Below are positions 42,958 to 54,309 of a stretch of 64,000 bases of DNA, piece after piece; the stretch's first letter is position 1; every line of letters starts with the position of its first letter. This stretch comes from Zerene cesonia (taxonomy: Eukaryota; Arthropoda; Insecta; Lepidoptera; Pieridae). The notes beneath the pieces are model-generated. The model was given only the letters and a program-made list of their open reading frames with translations. It had not been told where the DNA came from and did not search any database. The stretch is taken from the NCBI RefSeq assembly GCF_012273895.1, contig NC_052123.1, forward strand, positions 2,666,001 to 2,730,000. Direction: 5' to 3'. A program made the translations under genes and the position numbers.

Positions 42958-44067
42958 TGACTAAATAAATAATAACCTACTTTTCCTACTGATTTCATTG
43001 GGATTATATTTTCTTTCTCGTAAAATAAAGGAGTATAGTTTCTATTCTGGATAGTTTATTATTTAAATGTTTTTGATTATGAAATATTTACCCAATGCTA
43101 TTATTGATAAAAAACAAACGTTAAAAACTTCTATCACTATCACCTTTTTGATTATCAAATTTTAATAGCTGGTGGATTCAGTTCCAGGTAGACTACAAAA
43201 CGGCTTACTGAAATCGAAAGTTAATCACTTCTAACTCAAATACCATTAACATAACCTTCCTTTTTGTTATTATTTTAATATGTACGAACGCTTTTATAAG
43301 TTTAACTACGATCCATTGCATAAAACAATGAAACACGGATAAAAAGTTGTCAATTTACCTAACCATTTCGCTAATTAAGAAAGACGAGGCAAGAGAGAAG
43401 TAATAATTTATTCGTACAAAGAAACCAACTCAAATCACGTACAGGGGAGAGTGAACTAACTCATTATACGATATAATTAATTGGAGTTCAAGACGAACTT
43501 TTTGGTTTGTAGGAATTGATGTCGATGATATAGAGTCGCTGGATAATCAAAGATAAATAAATATTTTATTATTTCATAACTCAGTCGAATACAGAGTAGT
43601 GGAATGTTATTTGCATATACACATAACTGACAAACATAATTTGTGGAGCTTCTCACTTCGAACATTAGGATTTTAATTTTTAATTATTTATTATGAAAAG
43701 CACCCTTTTTTACATTGTTACGTAAATTTACAGGAAATCAAGTGATCATATTATAAATGTTTATATTAACTACAAGTTTTTGCTTGTTTCTTCAAAATCG
43801 TGTCATATCATAGTTAAAAATAATGTTTTGAATTAATAATTCTATATTTGAATTATGTACTTCATTAGAAACATTTTCATAACTCTTTCTAGCATGTTCT
43901 TAAACGAATGAGTATGATAAACCATAATAATAATAACATTAAGAACCGATTTCAACACTCGCTGACAATGTCCCTGATATTGTTTGAAGTATATCAAACA
44001 CTATCTTAACTGACAGATAAGCTGTAAATTATTCCCTAAACCGGCTACTCGCCAATTCTTCCATACT
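42958..44067. other. No supportable feature
   Basis: AT-rich. The frame at 43477-43665 (minus) has no support. Confidence 0.4.
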
Positions 44068-44155
44068 TACAATCTAAAGCTGAAGAGTAAATTTGTTTGT
44101 TTAAACGCTCTAATCTCAGATACAACTGTACCGATCCTAGCCCCATGGCCGTGTC
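44068..44155 (+). mobile_element. HL-F 5' fragment
   Basis: CTTACAATCTAAAGCTGAAG AGTAAATTTGTTTGTTTAAA CGC to TGTACCGATCC; the 3' half and CTAG are missing. Confidence 0.6.
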
Positions 44156-44264
44156 GGATCACTTTTATGATGTTCAGTTACAGTCTTATATTCCAGCAGT
44201 TGATGCAATACACTATATGTTCTATTTGTGTTTCTATATGTAGTTTTGTTATATAACATTGAAA

Positions 44265-44483
44265 TCAAAGAAATATGCTCGAACTGCTATTGAAATGTAC
44301 CGAAGAAACTTCTAACTGTACCGTGTACTCAAATTTCTTACGAAGTAGGCCACATCCAGCATCTAAAACTTTACATCCAAGAAAGGAACAGTATTGGGTT
44401 GTGAGTAGAATCGATAACAAAACTTCGGGACAAAGTTTTTGTTCAATTCGAAAGGTTAAATGATAAAATACCTTCATTCGCAC
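44265..44483. other. Overlapping frames on both strands, no recognised product
   Basis: A 62-codon plus frame (44275-44463) and a 72-codon minus frame (44483-44265) share a segment slightly richer in GC than its surroundings. Neither matches a family I know and no splice context was found. Possible exon relic or chance. Confidence 0.15.
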
Positions 44484-44664
44484 TTCAATATAACATTGTT
44501 TGAACTTGCAGTTCGCTTCTAGTTCTTTATTGAATGGTCTAATGGTACAAGGTGACTGGTGAAATATCCTTTGAATTGTATGAGATGATAATACTATCGA
44601 TTCATGTTTATTGTGTTAAAACTAGGTCCTTTTTGACCCAATCACTCACATCATACATATCGCA

Positions 44665-44848
44665 TTGTATAAAACAAAGTCGCTTCGCGTCGGTATGTAT
44701 GTATACTTGATCTTTGGAACTACGCAGCGGATTTTGTTGAATTTTTAATAGATAGAGTGATTCAAAAAGAAGGTTATATGAATAATAAAATTTATTAAAC
44801 TACTCCGAATTTAACGGCTATGAAGCCGAGTGCAAAATCGCAGTATTC
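44665..44848 (+). mobile_element. Helitron-like element, type HL-B
   Basis: TGTATAAAACAAAGTCGCTT CGCG, GAACTACGCAGCGGATTTTG, AATAGATAGAGTGATTCAAA AAGAAGG, AAACTACTCCGAATTTAACG; the GC-rich end is decayed. Confidence 0.7.
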
Positions 44849-45058
44849 CTATAAAAACACGAAGTGTGAACACATAATACTTTCACTGATCACACACAAC
44901 TGGTATGCCCACACGTTTTGTATTTAAGTGTATAACATAACTATTATGTACAAAATAACTTGGAATTCGATCAAATTCACTCAGCAGAAATTAATTTCTT
45001 TCTATATTTTGTATTTGTTTAGCTTCGCTAAGCATCACGTTCTCGTGTTATAAGATTA

Positions 45059-45080
45059 CTAGCGGTCTGCCCCGGCTTCG

Positions 45081-45123
<43 letters not shown>

Positions 45124-45253
45124 CATAAGGCCTTGCTCAATAAATGGGTTATCTAACACAGCAAGAATTCTTTTCAAATCGGACCATTTGCTTCCGAGAT
45201 TAGCGCTTTCAACCAAACAAACAAACTCTTCAGTTTTATAATATTAGTATAGA
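45059..45253 (-). mobile_element. Helitron-like element, type HL-F, precise ends, internal (TA)19
   Basis: A|CTAGCGGTCTGCCCCGGCTT CG, an expanded (TA)19, TAAATGGGTTATCTAACAC, AACAAACAAACTCTTCAGTT TTATAATATTAGTATAGA|T. All HL-F hallmarks are present. Confidence 0.85.
45085..45122. repeat. (TA)19 microsatellite
   Basis: 38 uninterrupted bases, at the position where other HL-F copies read ACATATATAGCC. Confidence 0.95.
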
Positions 45254-45383
45254 TTAAACCAGTCACATGAATAGTGAATATCTTTGCAATTAGTATATCT
45301 CTTTCTATACACATGGACATTATTAGTGAAACAGTATAGAAAAGAGAAATATTGTACATTAAATCCTATGTGAGTATAAAAGT

Positions 45384-45440
45384 TCATCATCATCATCATC
45401 AGCCCATTTGACACAGGCCTCCTACGAGGATTTAAAATAT
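45384..45440 (-). mobile_element. SINE 3'-end fragment with (CAT)n
   Basis: (CAT)5-6 then CAGCCCATTTGACACAGGCC TCCTACGAGG. Inverted, this is a GGGCTGATGATG end of the kind seen at the end of the SINE-J copy at 55424-55712. Confidence 0.55.
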
Positions 45441-45722
45441 GAGAGTATTAAAGTTAAAAGCGTTATATTCATTTCTGTTAATATGAGTAGAAGGGCCGTA
45501 TTGTTCTTGTTATTATGTCCATGTGTTTATTTTTACTCACACAACAACTCTAATGTATGTGTAAAATAACGATGTTCAGTAAAAACATCGAAATTGATTT
45601 TGATGATTTATTTATGTACGCAGATAGGACGATGGATAAAGACGCATCCTACAGCTGTTATAATTCTGCATCATTAGATGATGATGAATCACCATTGCAG
45701 CTAGAAACTGCTTTGGAAACAA

Positions 45723-45883
45723 TCTACTAATATTATAAATGCGAAAGTTTGTACAGATGTGTGTGTATTTGTTGCTCTTTCACGCAAAAACTACTGAACC
45801 GATTGCAATTAAATTTGGTACGTAGACAGCTTGACAACTGGAATAACACATAGGCTTTTTATCCCGATATTCCTACGGGCTTT
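45723..45883 (+). mobile_element. Helitron-like element, type HL-A, 3'-truncated
   Basis: TCTACTAATATTATAAATGC GAAAG through CTACTGAACCGATTGCAATT to ATTCCTACGGG, where homology stops before the hairpin and CTAG. Confidence 0.8.
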
Positions 45884-46279
45884 CCGAAGCAGGGATATGA
45901 GCTTCCTTTGATGGTTACGATTATTTATTCTTATATATTACATAGATCATTCACACATACTATCTTGGTAAATGAACTTTCTTTTCATTTCGTATTCTTG
46001 AATATTTTATTAAGTAACAAATACAAATCATAAAAAGATTTCACAAATTATCAAAAGAAAACTCGTCGGCCTTGCCTTTACGTAAAGGAGGAGTCGTATA
46101 ATATATTATTCATAAGCGTTCCAGCAATTACACAAGCATAGTACTATTTGATTCGACCCACATCTAGACTCCTACGCAGATCTAAAGGTTCGCGTTGTTT
46201 ACACAACGTTAAGCATAATGTGGAATGGACGTTTATATAATATTACTAGCAAACTCCACAAATGCTATTCTGCGTATTC

Positions 46280-46340
46280 ATTTTCAGTTTTATAACACTG
46301 AAATGCTTTAAAAATGAGAAATTTTGAAAGAAAAGACAAA
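46280..46340 (+). repeat. Fold-back K arm fragment
   Basis: TTTCAGTTTTATAACACTGA AATGCTTTAAAAATGAGAAA TTTTGAAAG matches one arm of the 15258-15473 element; the second arm is missing. Confidence 0.6.
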
Positions 46341-46370
46341 ATTCTGCATATTTTAGGTGTATGAATAACA

Positions 46371-46475
46371 GATGTTGACCGATTCTCAGACCCTATCGAT
46401 ATGCACACAAAATGTCATGAGAATAGGTCGAGGCGTTTCGGAGTAGTATGGGAACGATAATAGTGACTGTTTTAT
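46371..46475 (-). mobile_element. HL-E fragment
   Basis: CAGATGTTGACCGATTCTCA GACC, TGTCATGAGAATAGGTCGAG GCGTTTCGGAGTAGTATGGG; inverse of the 12884-13062 element, 5' part only. Confidence 0.6.
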
Positions 46476-47397
46476 ATAATATGTACAGTAGTATAAATAT
46501 ACTAATCATGAATAAATGAAATGGAGAGTGAGTGGGTGACAGAAGAATGTTTTTTTAATTTATTACTTTACGCGTTATTATTCATAAATTACAACAATTT
46601 TTTTTTATTTTATAAAACAACTTTTTTATTTTATAAACACTTTGTTCGCGCTATATTAGCAAAAACGAAAAAAAAAGCTAAGCACAACATTACACATTTA
46701 TTAAATATAAAAAAGAACTGTTACTTACACCACTTAAAACTCAGGAATGGTTTAACAGATTTTATTGATTTTTGTTTCGTTTGTTAAGTCTCTAGTTTAG
46801 AATAACTATAGTAATAAAAATAAATAAATAGTTGGGACAGTCGGGGTGATTAATATTATTTGAATAATATTATTTACTCAACTATTACTATTTAGTTTAC
46901 CCTCTACTCTCTGATTACTATCTCACAAACAATAAAAAATACGGCAAAAAGATTAATTCGAGGATTATCCTCTTAATCTAGCATAAGCATAACAGTCGCA
47001 GATTAATGTCGGCGCCAACTCTTGCGCAGCGTTACCCAAATTTGACTTATTGAATAACTTTACAGCACTAAATAACCATTTTAGGGTCATAATGGTGGCT
47101 ATTGTTAGAGATGAATGTAATGTACCTATTATTTATGACGTTGTTTGAATGACAGATGCATTTATATTGTGACGTAATTGTTTAATTTCGTCAATTTTAC
47201 TTTATTAGTGCCATTTATTATTTCATTAAACGCGGTCTTTCTTCTTAATTTCAAAGCTATCACTACTAATATAATAAATGCGGAAGTTACTTAATCTGTC
47301 TTATACCCTTCCTTTCCCTTTCCCTATTCCATAAACTCTTGCTATTTACTTACTTCATAAATAAATTATTCCTCCTTAAAAATAGCTGTATATTGTA
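46476..47397. other. No confident feature
   Basis: AT-rich. TAATATTATTTGAATAATAT near 46851 is an AT palindrome. CACTACTAATATAATAAATG at 47262 is a short HL-type 5' end. The 88-codon frame at 46521-46787 is AT-driven. Confidence 0.35.
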
Positions 47398-47574
47398 CTA
47401 GCTGTTCGTCCCAGCTTCGCCCGATACATATATAGCCTATGTCACTCGGTGAAGTAGCAGCTTTCTAACGGTGAAAGATTTTTTAAAATCGGTACAGTTG
47501 TTTTGTAGTTTATCAATTACAAACAAACAACCAAAAAACATACAAATTCTTCCTCTTTATAACATTAGTGTAGA
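47398..47574 (-). mobile_element. Helitron-like element, type HL-F
   Basis: A|CTAGCTGTTCGTCCCAGCTT CGCCC, ACATATATAGCCTATGTCAC, GGTGAAAGATTTTTTAAAAT CGG, TTCTTCCTCTTTATAACATT AGTGTAGA|T. Complete. Confidence 0.85.
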
Positions 47575-48029
47575 TACTAATGAACCATTAAATAAAGCAT
47601 TCCTCAAATAAATGTAAACAGAGCTTAGTGAATTACGCATGTGTCGTAGCCAATGTATTTATATCACTGGTTATAAAAGAGTGTTTAATTACACCGAATT
47701 CGCATTCATCAGCGATTCAAATTCAAAAGAGTTAATGCAACAGCAGTTAACACTCGACTGCATTTATAAATCTCTGTTAATTGCTCGACTCCAGTACGAT
47801 TGTTCCTAAGATATATTGGCTGCGAATTCCGTGTTGGACGTTCCGATGCTTCATCAGTGTCATGTGACAGGTAAGCATTTTCAGCACAATTTTGTCATTA
47901 AGGATATGTCTACTGAGTTTAAAGTTCTAAAAGGAGGTGATCAATTTCTACTCGAAATATCCCATGTAAAGGGGGTTAGAGATGCATATGTTTGAATTAT
48001 TATTTAAGTATTCGTCGTGATGGAAGCGT
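47575..48029. other. No supportable feature
   Basis: Nothing recognised; moderately less AT-rich at 47640-47870. Confidence 0.35.
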
Positions 48030-48174
48030 ATGACGTAGTTTGACGACATATGACATCTACCAAGTATTATTTGGTCAGCATGCTGGATTATGAGCTCGTT
48101 CGTTGGATGCCTATGGAATTGTAGTGATAACATAACGGACTGATGTTGGTAATGATGATGATGATGATGATGAT
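48030..48174 (+). mobile_element. SINE-J 3' part ending in (GAT)n
   Basis: TTTGACGACATATGACATCT ACCAAGTATT, TGGTCAGCATGCTGGATTAT G, CGGACTGATGTTGGTAATGA TGATG; same order as 55609-55712. The tRNA-like head is missing. Confidence 0.7.
48152..48174. repeat. (ATG)n microsatellite
   Basis: About seven and a half ATG units forming the SINE-J tail. Confidence 0.9.
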
Positions 48175-49039
48175 ATTATGGTGACATAACATAATTTTTT
48201 TAATCGATCATCTATTTAAAGAAAATAAAGTAGTCTGACTTCTGTTTCCCATTAGAATGAGATTTAATTGATGACAGATGGTAAGTTAAATGCTGCGGAT
48301 TGTGGGCGGATTAATATAATATAATATTATATATTTAGTTACAACTGAATAACCTCTAGCAATATCTTTGCGAGGGAAAATAGACGTTTATCAAAAATAT
48401 ACGAGTAACTTCATAGCAAAAATATCCAACCACTGACGTAGAAAAATGTCACCCACAGGACTGCGACGAATGTCAGATATTATATCTCTTTATTCATATC
48501 ATATTTTAGATCCGTTTTTTATCTTTATTTTAACGAAATCTTGTCTCAGAGAGAGGGCATAGGACGGAGATAGACAATTATTAATTCGATCAATTTTCTT
48601 CATGTTTTGCAATCGTATATTTTTCGAATTCCATACTTATTCCATTTATTTATCCTTTACAGTTATATCTATGCACTACGTAATCCTGTATGATAATCCT
48701 TCATGTGCCTAGTTTAAAAGTTCCTAAAAATGTATAATTAATTTTGAAAATAACAGAATGCCTTGACTATTTCAATGTAAGTTCGTCTTTTTTCTAGTAC
48801 TCATACTCGTAGTTCCTGGCTTTAAATAAAGAATCAAATTAAGTCTTTTTTGTGACATTTATCGAACGTTTTATACAACCATTTTCAAAATGTTGTCTAA
48901 TTATCCGTCTTGACATTTTACAGGTGACTTATTTATATTATTATTTAATGTTGTGAAAATGATAAGTTTTAGTATATATTATATTAATATAATGCAAGTA
49001 TTAAATACATTCCGTGTGAATGTCTGCAGTATATCCATA
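48175..49039. other. No supportable feature
   Basis: AT-rich, no recognised repeat. Confidence 0.4.
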
Positions 49040-49237
49040 CTAGCTGCGCTCCGCGGTTTACCCGCGTAAGTCCGTATCCCGTAGGAATATCGAAATAAAA
49101 AGTTGCCTCTATTTTATTCCAGTTGTCCAGCTATGTACGTACTAAATTTCATTGTAATCGGTTAAGTAGTTTTTGCGTGAAGAGTAACAAACACACACAC
49201 ATCCTTACAAACTTTCGCATTTCTAATATTAGCAGGA
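49040..49237 (-). mobile_element. Helitron-like element, type HL-A, full length
   Basis: A|CTAGCTGCGCTCCGCGGTTT to TCTAATATTAGCAGGA|T; all blocks, few substitutions. Confidence 0.88.
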
Positions 49238-49526
49238 TAGTATTAGTAGGAAATAATATAAAATAGGAAATCATGTTAAAACAAACATTATTTCAAAATA
49301 TAAGCTCCTAAATACCCAACATACAAAACAATGCAATCCATTATCCATTGTTTTGTTTCTTCAATGAACACGTAAAACACAACTCAACCAAAACCCGGCG
49401 ATAATTTTTCAACACTTATTAGGTTATTTGGCAAGTCGTTAAGAGGGGTAACCGGCTGTGGAAGAGAGCTGGTACTTTGAGTGCTGACTAAATTGTTATT
49501 ACTGCAAGTTAAATTTTAAAGATAAG

Positions 49527-49545
49527 TCCTACTAATATTATAAAC
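49527..49545 (+). mobile_element. HL-A 5'-end stub
   Basis: TCCTACTAATATTATAAAC only; the rest is absent. It lies 21 bases from the start of the next, inverted HL-A copy. Confidence 0.6.
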
Positions 49546-49566
49546 TGAGTTTGAGTTTATACAATA

Positions 49567-49764
49567 CTAGCTGCACCCCGCGGTTTCACCCGCGTAAGTT
49601 CGTATCACGTAGGAATATCGGGATAAAAAGTAGCCTTTATGTTATTCCAGTTGTCCAGCCGTCTACGTGCCAAATTTCATTTCAATCGGTTCAGTAGTTT
49701 TTGCGTGAAAGAGCAACAAACCCACACATCCTTACAAACTTTCGCATTTATAATATTAGTAGGA
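49567..49764 (-). mobile_element. Helitron-like element, type HL-A, full length
   Basis: A|CTAGCTGCACCCCGCGGTTT to TTTATAATATTAGTAGGA|T, followed by a repeated TAGTAGGAT. The minus frame beginning here is an artefact. Confidence 0.9.
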
Positions 49765-50230
49765 TTAGTAGGATTTCTGTCATAAAACGATTCAAATGCT
49801 TTAGAGAACGTGTAACCCAGTAATTTTGTGAATACAAATATCTGGTGTTTAACACCAATGGTGAAAAAAGCGAAGTTTCGTGTCCACAACAAGTATTAAA
49901 TCACAAGTTACAACCAGAAATAAAGGCCTAAGTCCGTTGTAAATTAGCGATGCGAACTTTTTGATGCTTACGCGTTTCGCTGAAACTTTTCTAATTTATT
50001 CCACTCGGAACCTTGTGCTTACTTTGCGAATGTTTTATTTGTCTAATTTGCCTTTTAAAATTATTTATGTTCTGTTTAAGAGCAGTCATGGACTTTTTCA
50101 TAACGCGCTATAAACTTCTGTAATGATATTTAATAAGAAATTCCCTTGATATTGCTTCTCACCGATTGGTATAAAAAATTAATTTGTACATTTGTGTGAG
50201 TTTACAAATTTTTATACTAATTATGTAATA

Positions 50231-50440
50231 CTAGCTCCCCGCCCGCGGCTTTGTCCGTATAGTCGCAGGAACGATTTCCTCGCTTGTTTCCGTACCCTGG
50301 GATTTCTGGATAAAAACTTACCTATGTCCGTCTCCTGGTACTAAACTACCCCTGCACAAATTTTCAGTCATATCGCTCAATCCGTTTTTAAGTTATAAAT
50401 AGTGTAACTAACACCACTTTCTTTTATATACCTAGTCTTG
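50231..50440 (-). mobile_element. Helitron-like element, type HL-A3
   Basis: A|CTAGCTCCCCGCCCGCGGCT TTGTCCG, CTGGGATTTCTGGATAAAAA C, GTTATAAATAGTGTAACTAA CACCACTTTC; partner of 1856-2085. Confidence 0.7.
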
Positions 50441-50477
50441 CCATAAATATTGTAATAAAGAAAAAAGAAAATTGTTA

Positions 50478-51477
50478 NNNNNNNNNNNNNNNNNNNNNNN
50501 NNNNNNNNNNNNNNNNNNNNNNNNNNNNNNNNNNNNNNNNNNNNNNNNNNNNNNNNNNNNNNNNNNNNNNNNNNNNNNNNNNNNNNNNNNNNNNNNNNNN
50601 NNNNNNNNNNNNNNNNNNNNNNNNNNNNNNNNNNNNNNNNNNNNNNNNNNNNNNNNNNNNNNNNNNNNNNNNNNNNNNNNNNNNNNNNNNNNNNNNNNNN
50701 NNNNNNNNNNNNNNNNNNNNNNNNNNNNNNNNNNNNNNNNNNNNNNNNNNNNNNNNNNNNNNNNNNNNNNNNNNNNNNNNNNNNNNNNNNNNNNNNNNNN
50801 NNNNNNNNNNNNNNNNNNNNNNNNNNNNNNNNNNNNNNNNNNNNNNNNNNNNNNNNNNNNNNNNNNNNNNNNNNNNNNNNNNNNNNNNNNNNNNNNNNNN
50901 NNNNNNNNNNNNNNNNNNNNNNNNNNNNNNNNNNNNNNNNNNNNNNNNNNNNNNNNNNNNNNNNNNNNNNNNNNNNNNNNNNNNNNNNNNNNNNNNNNNN
51001 NNNNNNNNNNNNNNNNNNNNNNNNNNNNNNNNNNNNNNNNNNNNNNNNNNNNNNNNNNNNNNNNNNNNNNNNNNNNNNNNNNNNNNNNNNNNNNNNNNNN
51101 NNNNNNNNNNNNNNNNNNNNNNNNNNNNNNNNNNNNNNNNNNNNNNNNNNNNNNNNNNNNNNNNNNNNNNNNNNNNNNNNNNNNNNNNNNNNNNNNNNNN
51201 NNNNNNNNNNNNNNNNNNNNNNNNNNNNNNNNNNNNNNNNNNNNNNNNNNNNNNNNNNNNNNNNNNNNNNNNNNNNNNNNNNNNNNNNNNNNNNNNNNNN
51301 NNNNNNNNNNNNNNNNNNNNNNNNNNNNNNNNNNNNNNNNNNNNNNNNNNNNNNNNNNNNNNNNNNNNNNNNNNNNNNNNNNNNNNNNNNNNNNNNNNNN
51401 NNNNNNNNNNNNNNNNNNNNNNNNNNNNNNNNNNNNNNNNNNNNNNNNNNNNNNNNNNNNNNNNNNNNNNNNNNNNN
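50478..51477. other. Assembly gap of exactly 1000 N
   Basis: A round-number N-run, so its true length is probably unknown. The open frames spanning it are artefacts. Confidence 0.98.
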
Positions 51478-51645
51478 ACAGATTCGAAATTCAAATGTAA
51501 TATTTTTTTATAATTAAGTGTAACAGTATTTATGGCCAGACTAAGTATATAGATGGTTGTCTGTAGAAGATTTCGATGATTATTCTTTATTGTCTTAATA
51601 TAATTTCGCCGAATTATATAACTATATGGTAGTGTAAATACACTA

Positions 51646-51854
51646 CCACACTAATATTATAAATGTGAAAGTTTTTTTGTTTGGATGTTTGCCCGTCAAT
51701 CACGCTGACACTACAGAACAGATTTTGGTGAAATTTGCTGTATAGACAAGGTATCAGCTGACTTGGGTGACGGATATTTTTTATCCCGACTAAATGCTCC
51801 CTTAGGATAAAACAGGAATCTTGATATCCAAGCGGAAATGGGACAAGCATCTAA
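51646..51854 (+). mobile_element. Helitron-like element, type HL-A2
   Basis: ACACTAATATTATAAATGTG AAAG, CCCGTCAATCACGCTGACAC, AGCTGACTTGGGTGACGGAT, CTAAATGCTCCCTTAGGATA, ending GGGACAAGCATCTAA. CTAA fits CTRR. The minus frame over it is not a gene. Confidence 0.8.
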
Positions 51855-52404
51855 ATCCACTATAAAATAGAGTTCATTTCTTCTTCGAAAGACGTCAAAT
51901 AAATGTTGTATCGTTGATTATTTAAACGTGGAAAATGTTTATTTTGTTATGTATGTTATTAAAATTATCACTTCAGTCACTGTAGTTCAGTGAAATAGTC
52001 AAAAACAGATGTATATAATGGTATAAGCATAATTTCTACGTGCCGAATATATAAGCTCCACAATTTACACACGCCGCATTCAATGGTAACTGTTCTTTGA
52101 CCGAGATGTCTATATTTTTCTCAGACTATGTAATTCTTGAAAGCTCCGTGTAATCTTATGTTTCGGAATGAACTCACGTACGCAAGATAAAGAAAGGGAA
52201 GGTACAATTGTCAATGCTTTAATCCAGTTGCCATATTAAATACACAAACGTAATGTATGTTAATGATTGAGAAAACTGATGGATTTTGTCGGATTATTTT
52301 TTTTAAGAGGATTTTCCTCTTCTTTTTTTCCATGTACGAGTATAATATAATTCAGTTTTTATATTGTATATTATGAAGATGAACCGATTTTTAATATTAT
52401 TATA
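51855..52404. other. No supportable feature
   Basis: AT-rich, nothing recognised. Confidence 0.4.
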
Positions 52405-52752
52405 ATTTTTTTTTATGTCACAGTCGGCAATGGAGCTGGTGGGACGCCTGATGGTAAGCGCTACCACCGCCCATAAGCATTTACAGAGGCATTAGGTCCA
52501 TTGCAGACCTTACGCCTCTACAAATGGATTTCTACTTTTTGAGAAGGGAGTAAGAAAGGATTGGCGACAGGAATAAAGGAAAGGACTGGGAAGGGTAAGG
52601 AAAAGGATATGGCCATCCGGCTCCCCTACTCACCGAACGAAACACAGCAGAATGGTATTTCCCGCCGGTCTTCTGTGGCGGTGTGGTACCTCCCCGGTTC
52701 GAGCTGGCCTAATTCGTGCCGAAGCGTGCTCGACTGCCACATACAATATCCT
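52405..52752 (-). mobile_element. Poly(A) retroposon family C, full length
   Basis: T-run, ATGTCACAGTCGGCAATGGA GCTGG, TACCACCGCCCATAAGC, GGACTGGGAAGGGTAAGGAA, CTCACCGAACGAAACACAGC, GTACCTCCCCGGTTCGAGCT GGCC, TCGTGCCGAAGCGTGCTCGA CTGCC. About 350 bp, complete. The 67-codon plus frame inside is a by-product. Confidence 0.88.
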
Positions 52753-53218
52753 TTTTATATTTGAAAATTGGTGTCTGCCATGTGGTCACATTTAAATTTA
52801 GTCTAGTTCTGACGATTTTGTGGCGGTTTATTTATTGCTAAAAAAAATTATTAAGTACGTGAGTCTGTCTGTCTGTAAGTCTGTATTATCAAATATTAAA
52901 CTACTTTGTTCAATCTCAAACAAAATAATTATTTATTGACGGATTGTTCGAAGATAAAAAAAGCAGAAAGATGATTTTTCATATGTACATATAATAAAAA
53001 AATCGATCACTTAAAACACTGTTATGATATATTTCTCATCAATTAAAATAAATCAATAAAAAAGAAAGCTTCAATGTAAATCGTTTCATATCCTCCCATT
53101 ACAATATTATAAGCGAACAATACAAATATTCCAAAGAATACATTAATCTTCGACCTTAAATCGCAAATCATTATACAAAAAAGGGACGATAAAATAAAGA
53201 AACGGATGTTTTTCCCCT
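52753..53218. other. No supportable feature
   Basis: AT-rich; a GTCTGTCTGTCTG short tandem near 52863. Confidence 0.4.
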
Positions 53219-53569
53219 GTGAAATCAGTCGCTTCGCGCCTCCTTACAAATGCGACGCAACCATTTGTCATTATAACCACTAGATGTCGCTACGACGATA
53301 GGCACCGATTTACAAAATGGCCTCCATACACCTCAACTACACACAACTTTAGACCATATCACCGTCGTATAGAGCCTAATATCGAAAACATCGAGCTCCA
53401 AAAGTTCGCGTGCCTGCCCTACATTATCTGTACCATGAAATTTGCATTTCTTAACGATACTGTAACTTCGTTTCTATTTTCTTTTCCTTACCTCGTTTCT
53501 TACTTCATTATTGCATTAGTTCTAACGAAATACGCAATGTATATGTATTTTTTTTATTTGAAATTATGA
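53219..53569 (+). other. 116-codon open frame, product not recognised
   Basis: The first half (MKSVASRLLTNATQPFVIIT...) has mixed composition over a GC-richer stretch (53220-53430). The second half (FLFSFPYLVSYFIIALVL) is hydrophobic and AT-driven. No domain, signal for splicing or repeat match was seen. It could be chance or an exon fragment; the start codon is simply the first ATG. Confidence 0.12.
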
Positions 53570-53877
53570 CGTGGGCTGCGTAATACTTTTTGTTGTCACT
53601 ATTTGCATGCTATTTATGTAGGTCTGTCTACATTATTATCTTCTTAACTAATTGATATGGATTAGGAGTTAATATTGTACACAGAAGATGGATTAGCGCT
53701 AATTGCTTAGATTACGCTTTCAGTTGTAATTGTTTACCACCAAGCCCATTATATCTCTGCCTTAAAAATCGGACAAACGTATGAAACGGAATCATGAGAA
53801 AATTTGTAATCACAATAATTTTAAAGTAACAATCAAAGAAATTTCGAGATAAATACATAATAGATTTATTTCATATT

Positions 53878-53950
53878 ATTATCATCATCGTCATATGTTC
53901 CCAATGCAGGGACACGGAACTCACAGGCTGACACGTGGTAGGAGGTCAAT
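53878..53950 (-). mobile_element. SINE 3'-end fragment
   Basis: TATTATCATCATCGTCATAT GTTCCCAATGCAGGGACACG GAACTC; an inverted SINE end of the ATGATG-tailed kind. Confidence 0.5.
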
Positions 53951-54307
53951 AGATAATATGTACTCTTGTTTCATTTTTCACCATCATCATATATAAAAGT
54001 AATTGTGTCCTCAATTTTGTACTAGTTCTGCATTTATTACTTCATTTTCGCTATTTTAAAACATTTAATTTTTAAAAACATACTCCCTACGACCGTATAT
54101 TTGAAGTAAAAATAAAATAAATATCGATTCGCTATCGCTCAGCACTATAAACTAGTCCGGAAAGTGGCATATTTGTAGGATGACCATGCTGGAAGACTTT
54201 ATGAAACTCGACTTTTTTTCGAACTAGCACTTCCTAAGATTCTTTCAACAAAAACAGTCTTTTGGGCTGTTGAGCTTGATCTCTTAATAATATAAGTTTA
54301 AGATATT
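53951..54307. other. No supportable feature
   Basis: AT-rich; nothing recognised. Confidence 0.4.
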
Positions 54308-54309
54308 AG

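Noticed and set aside
46521..46787. 88-codon frame
   Set aside because: The translation is dominated by F, L, N, Y and K from A/T runs; no homology signal.
46850..46880. AT palindrome as a terminator or attachment site
   Set aside because: Short A/T palindromes are common at this base composition and no element or transcript ends there.
50472..51500. Open frames of about 340 codons on both strands
   Set aside because: They are made of unknown bases across the assembly gap.
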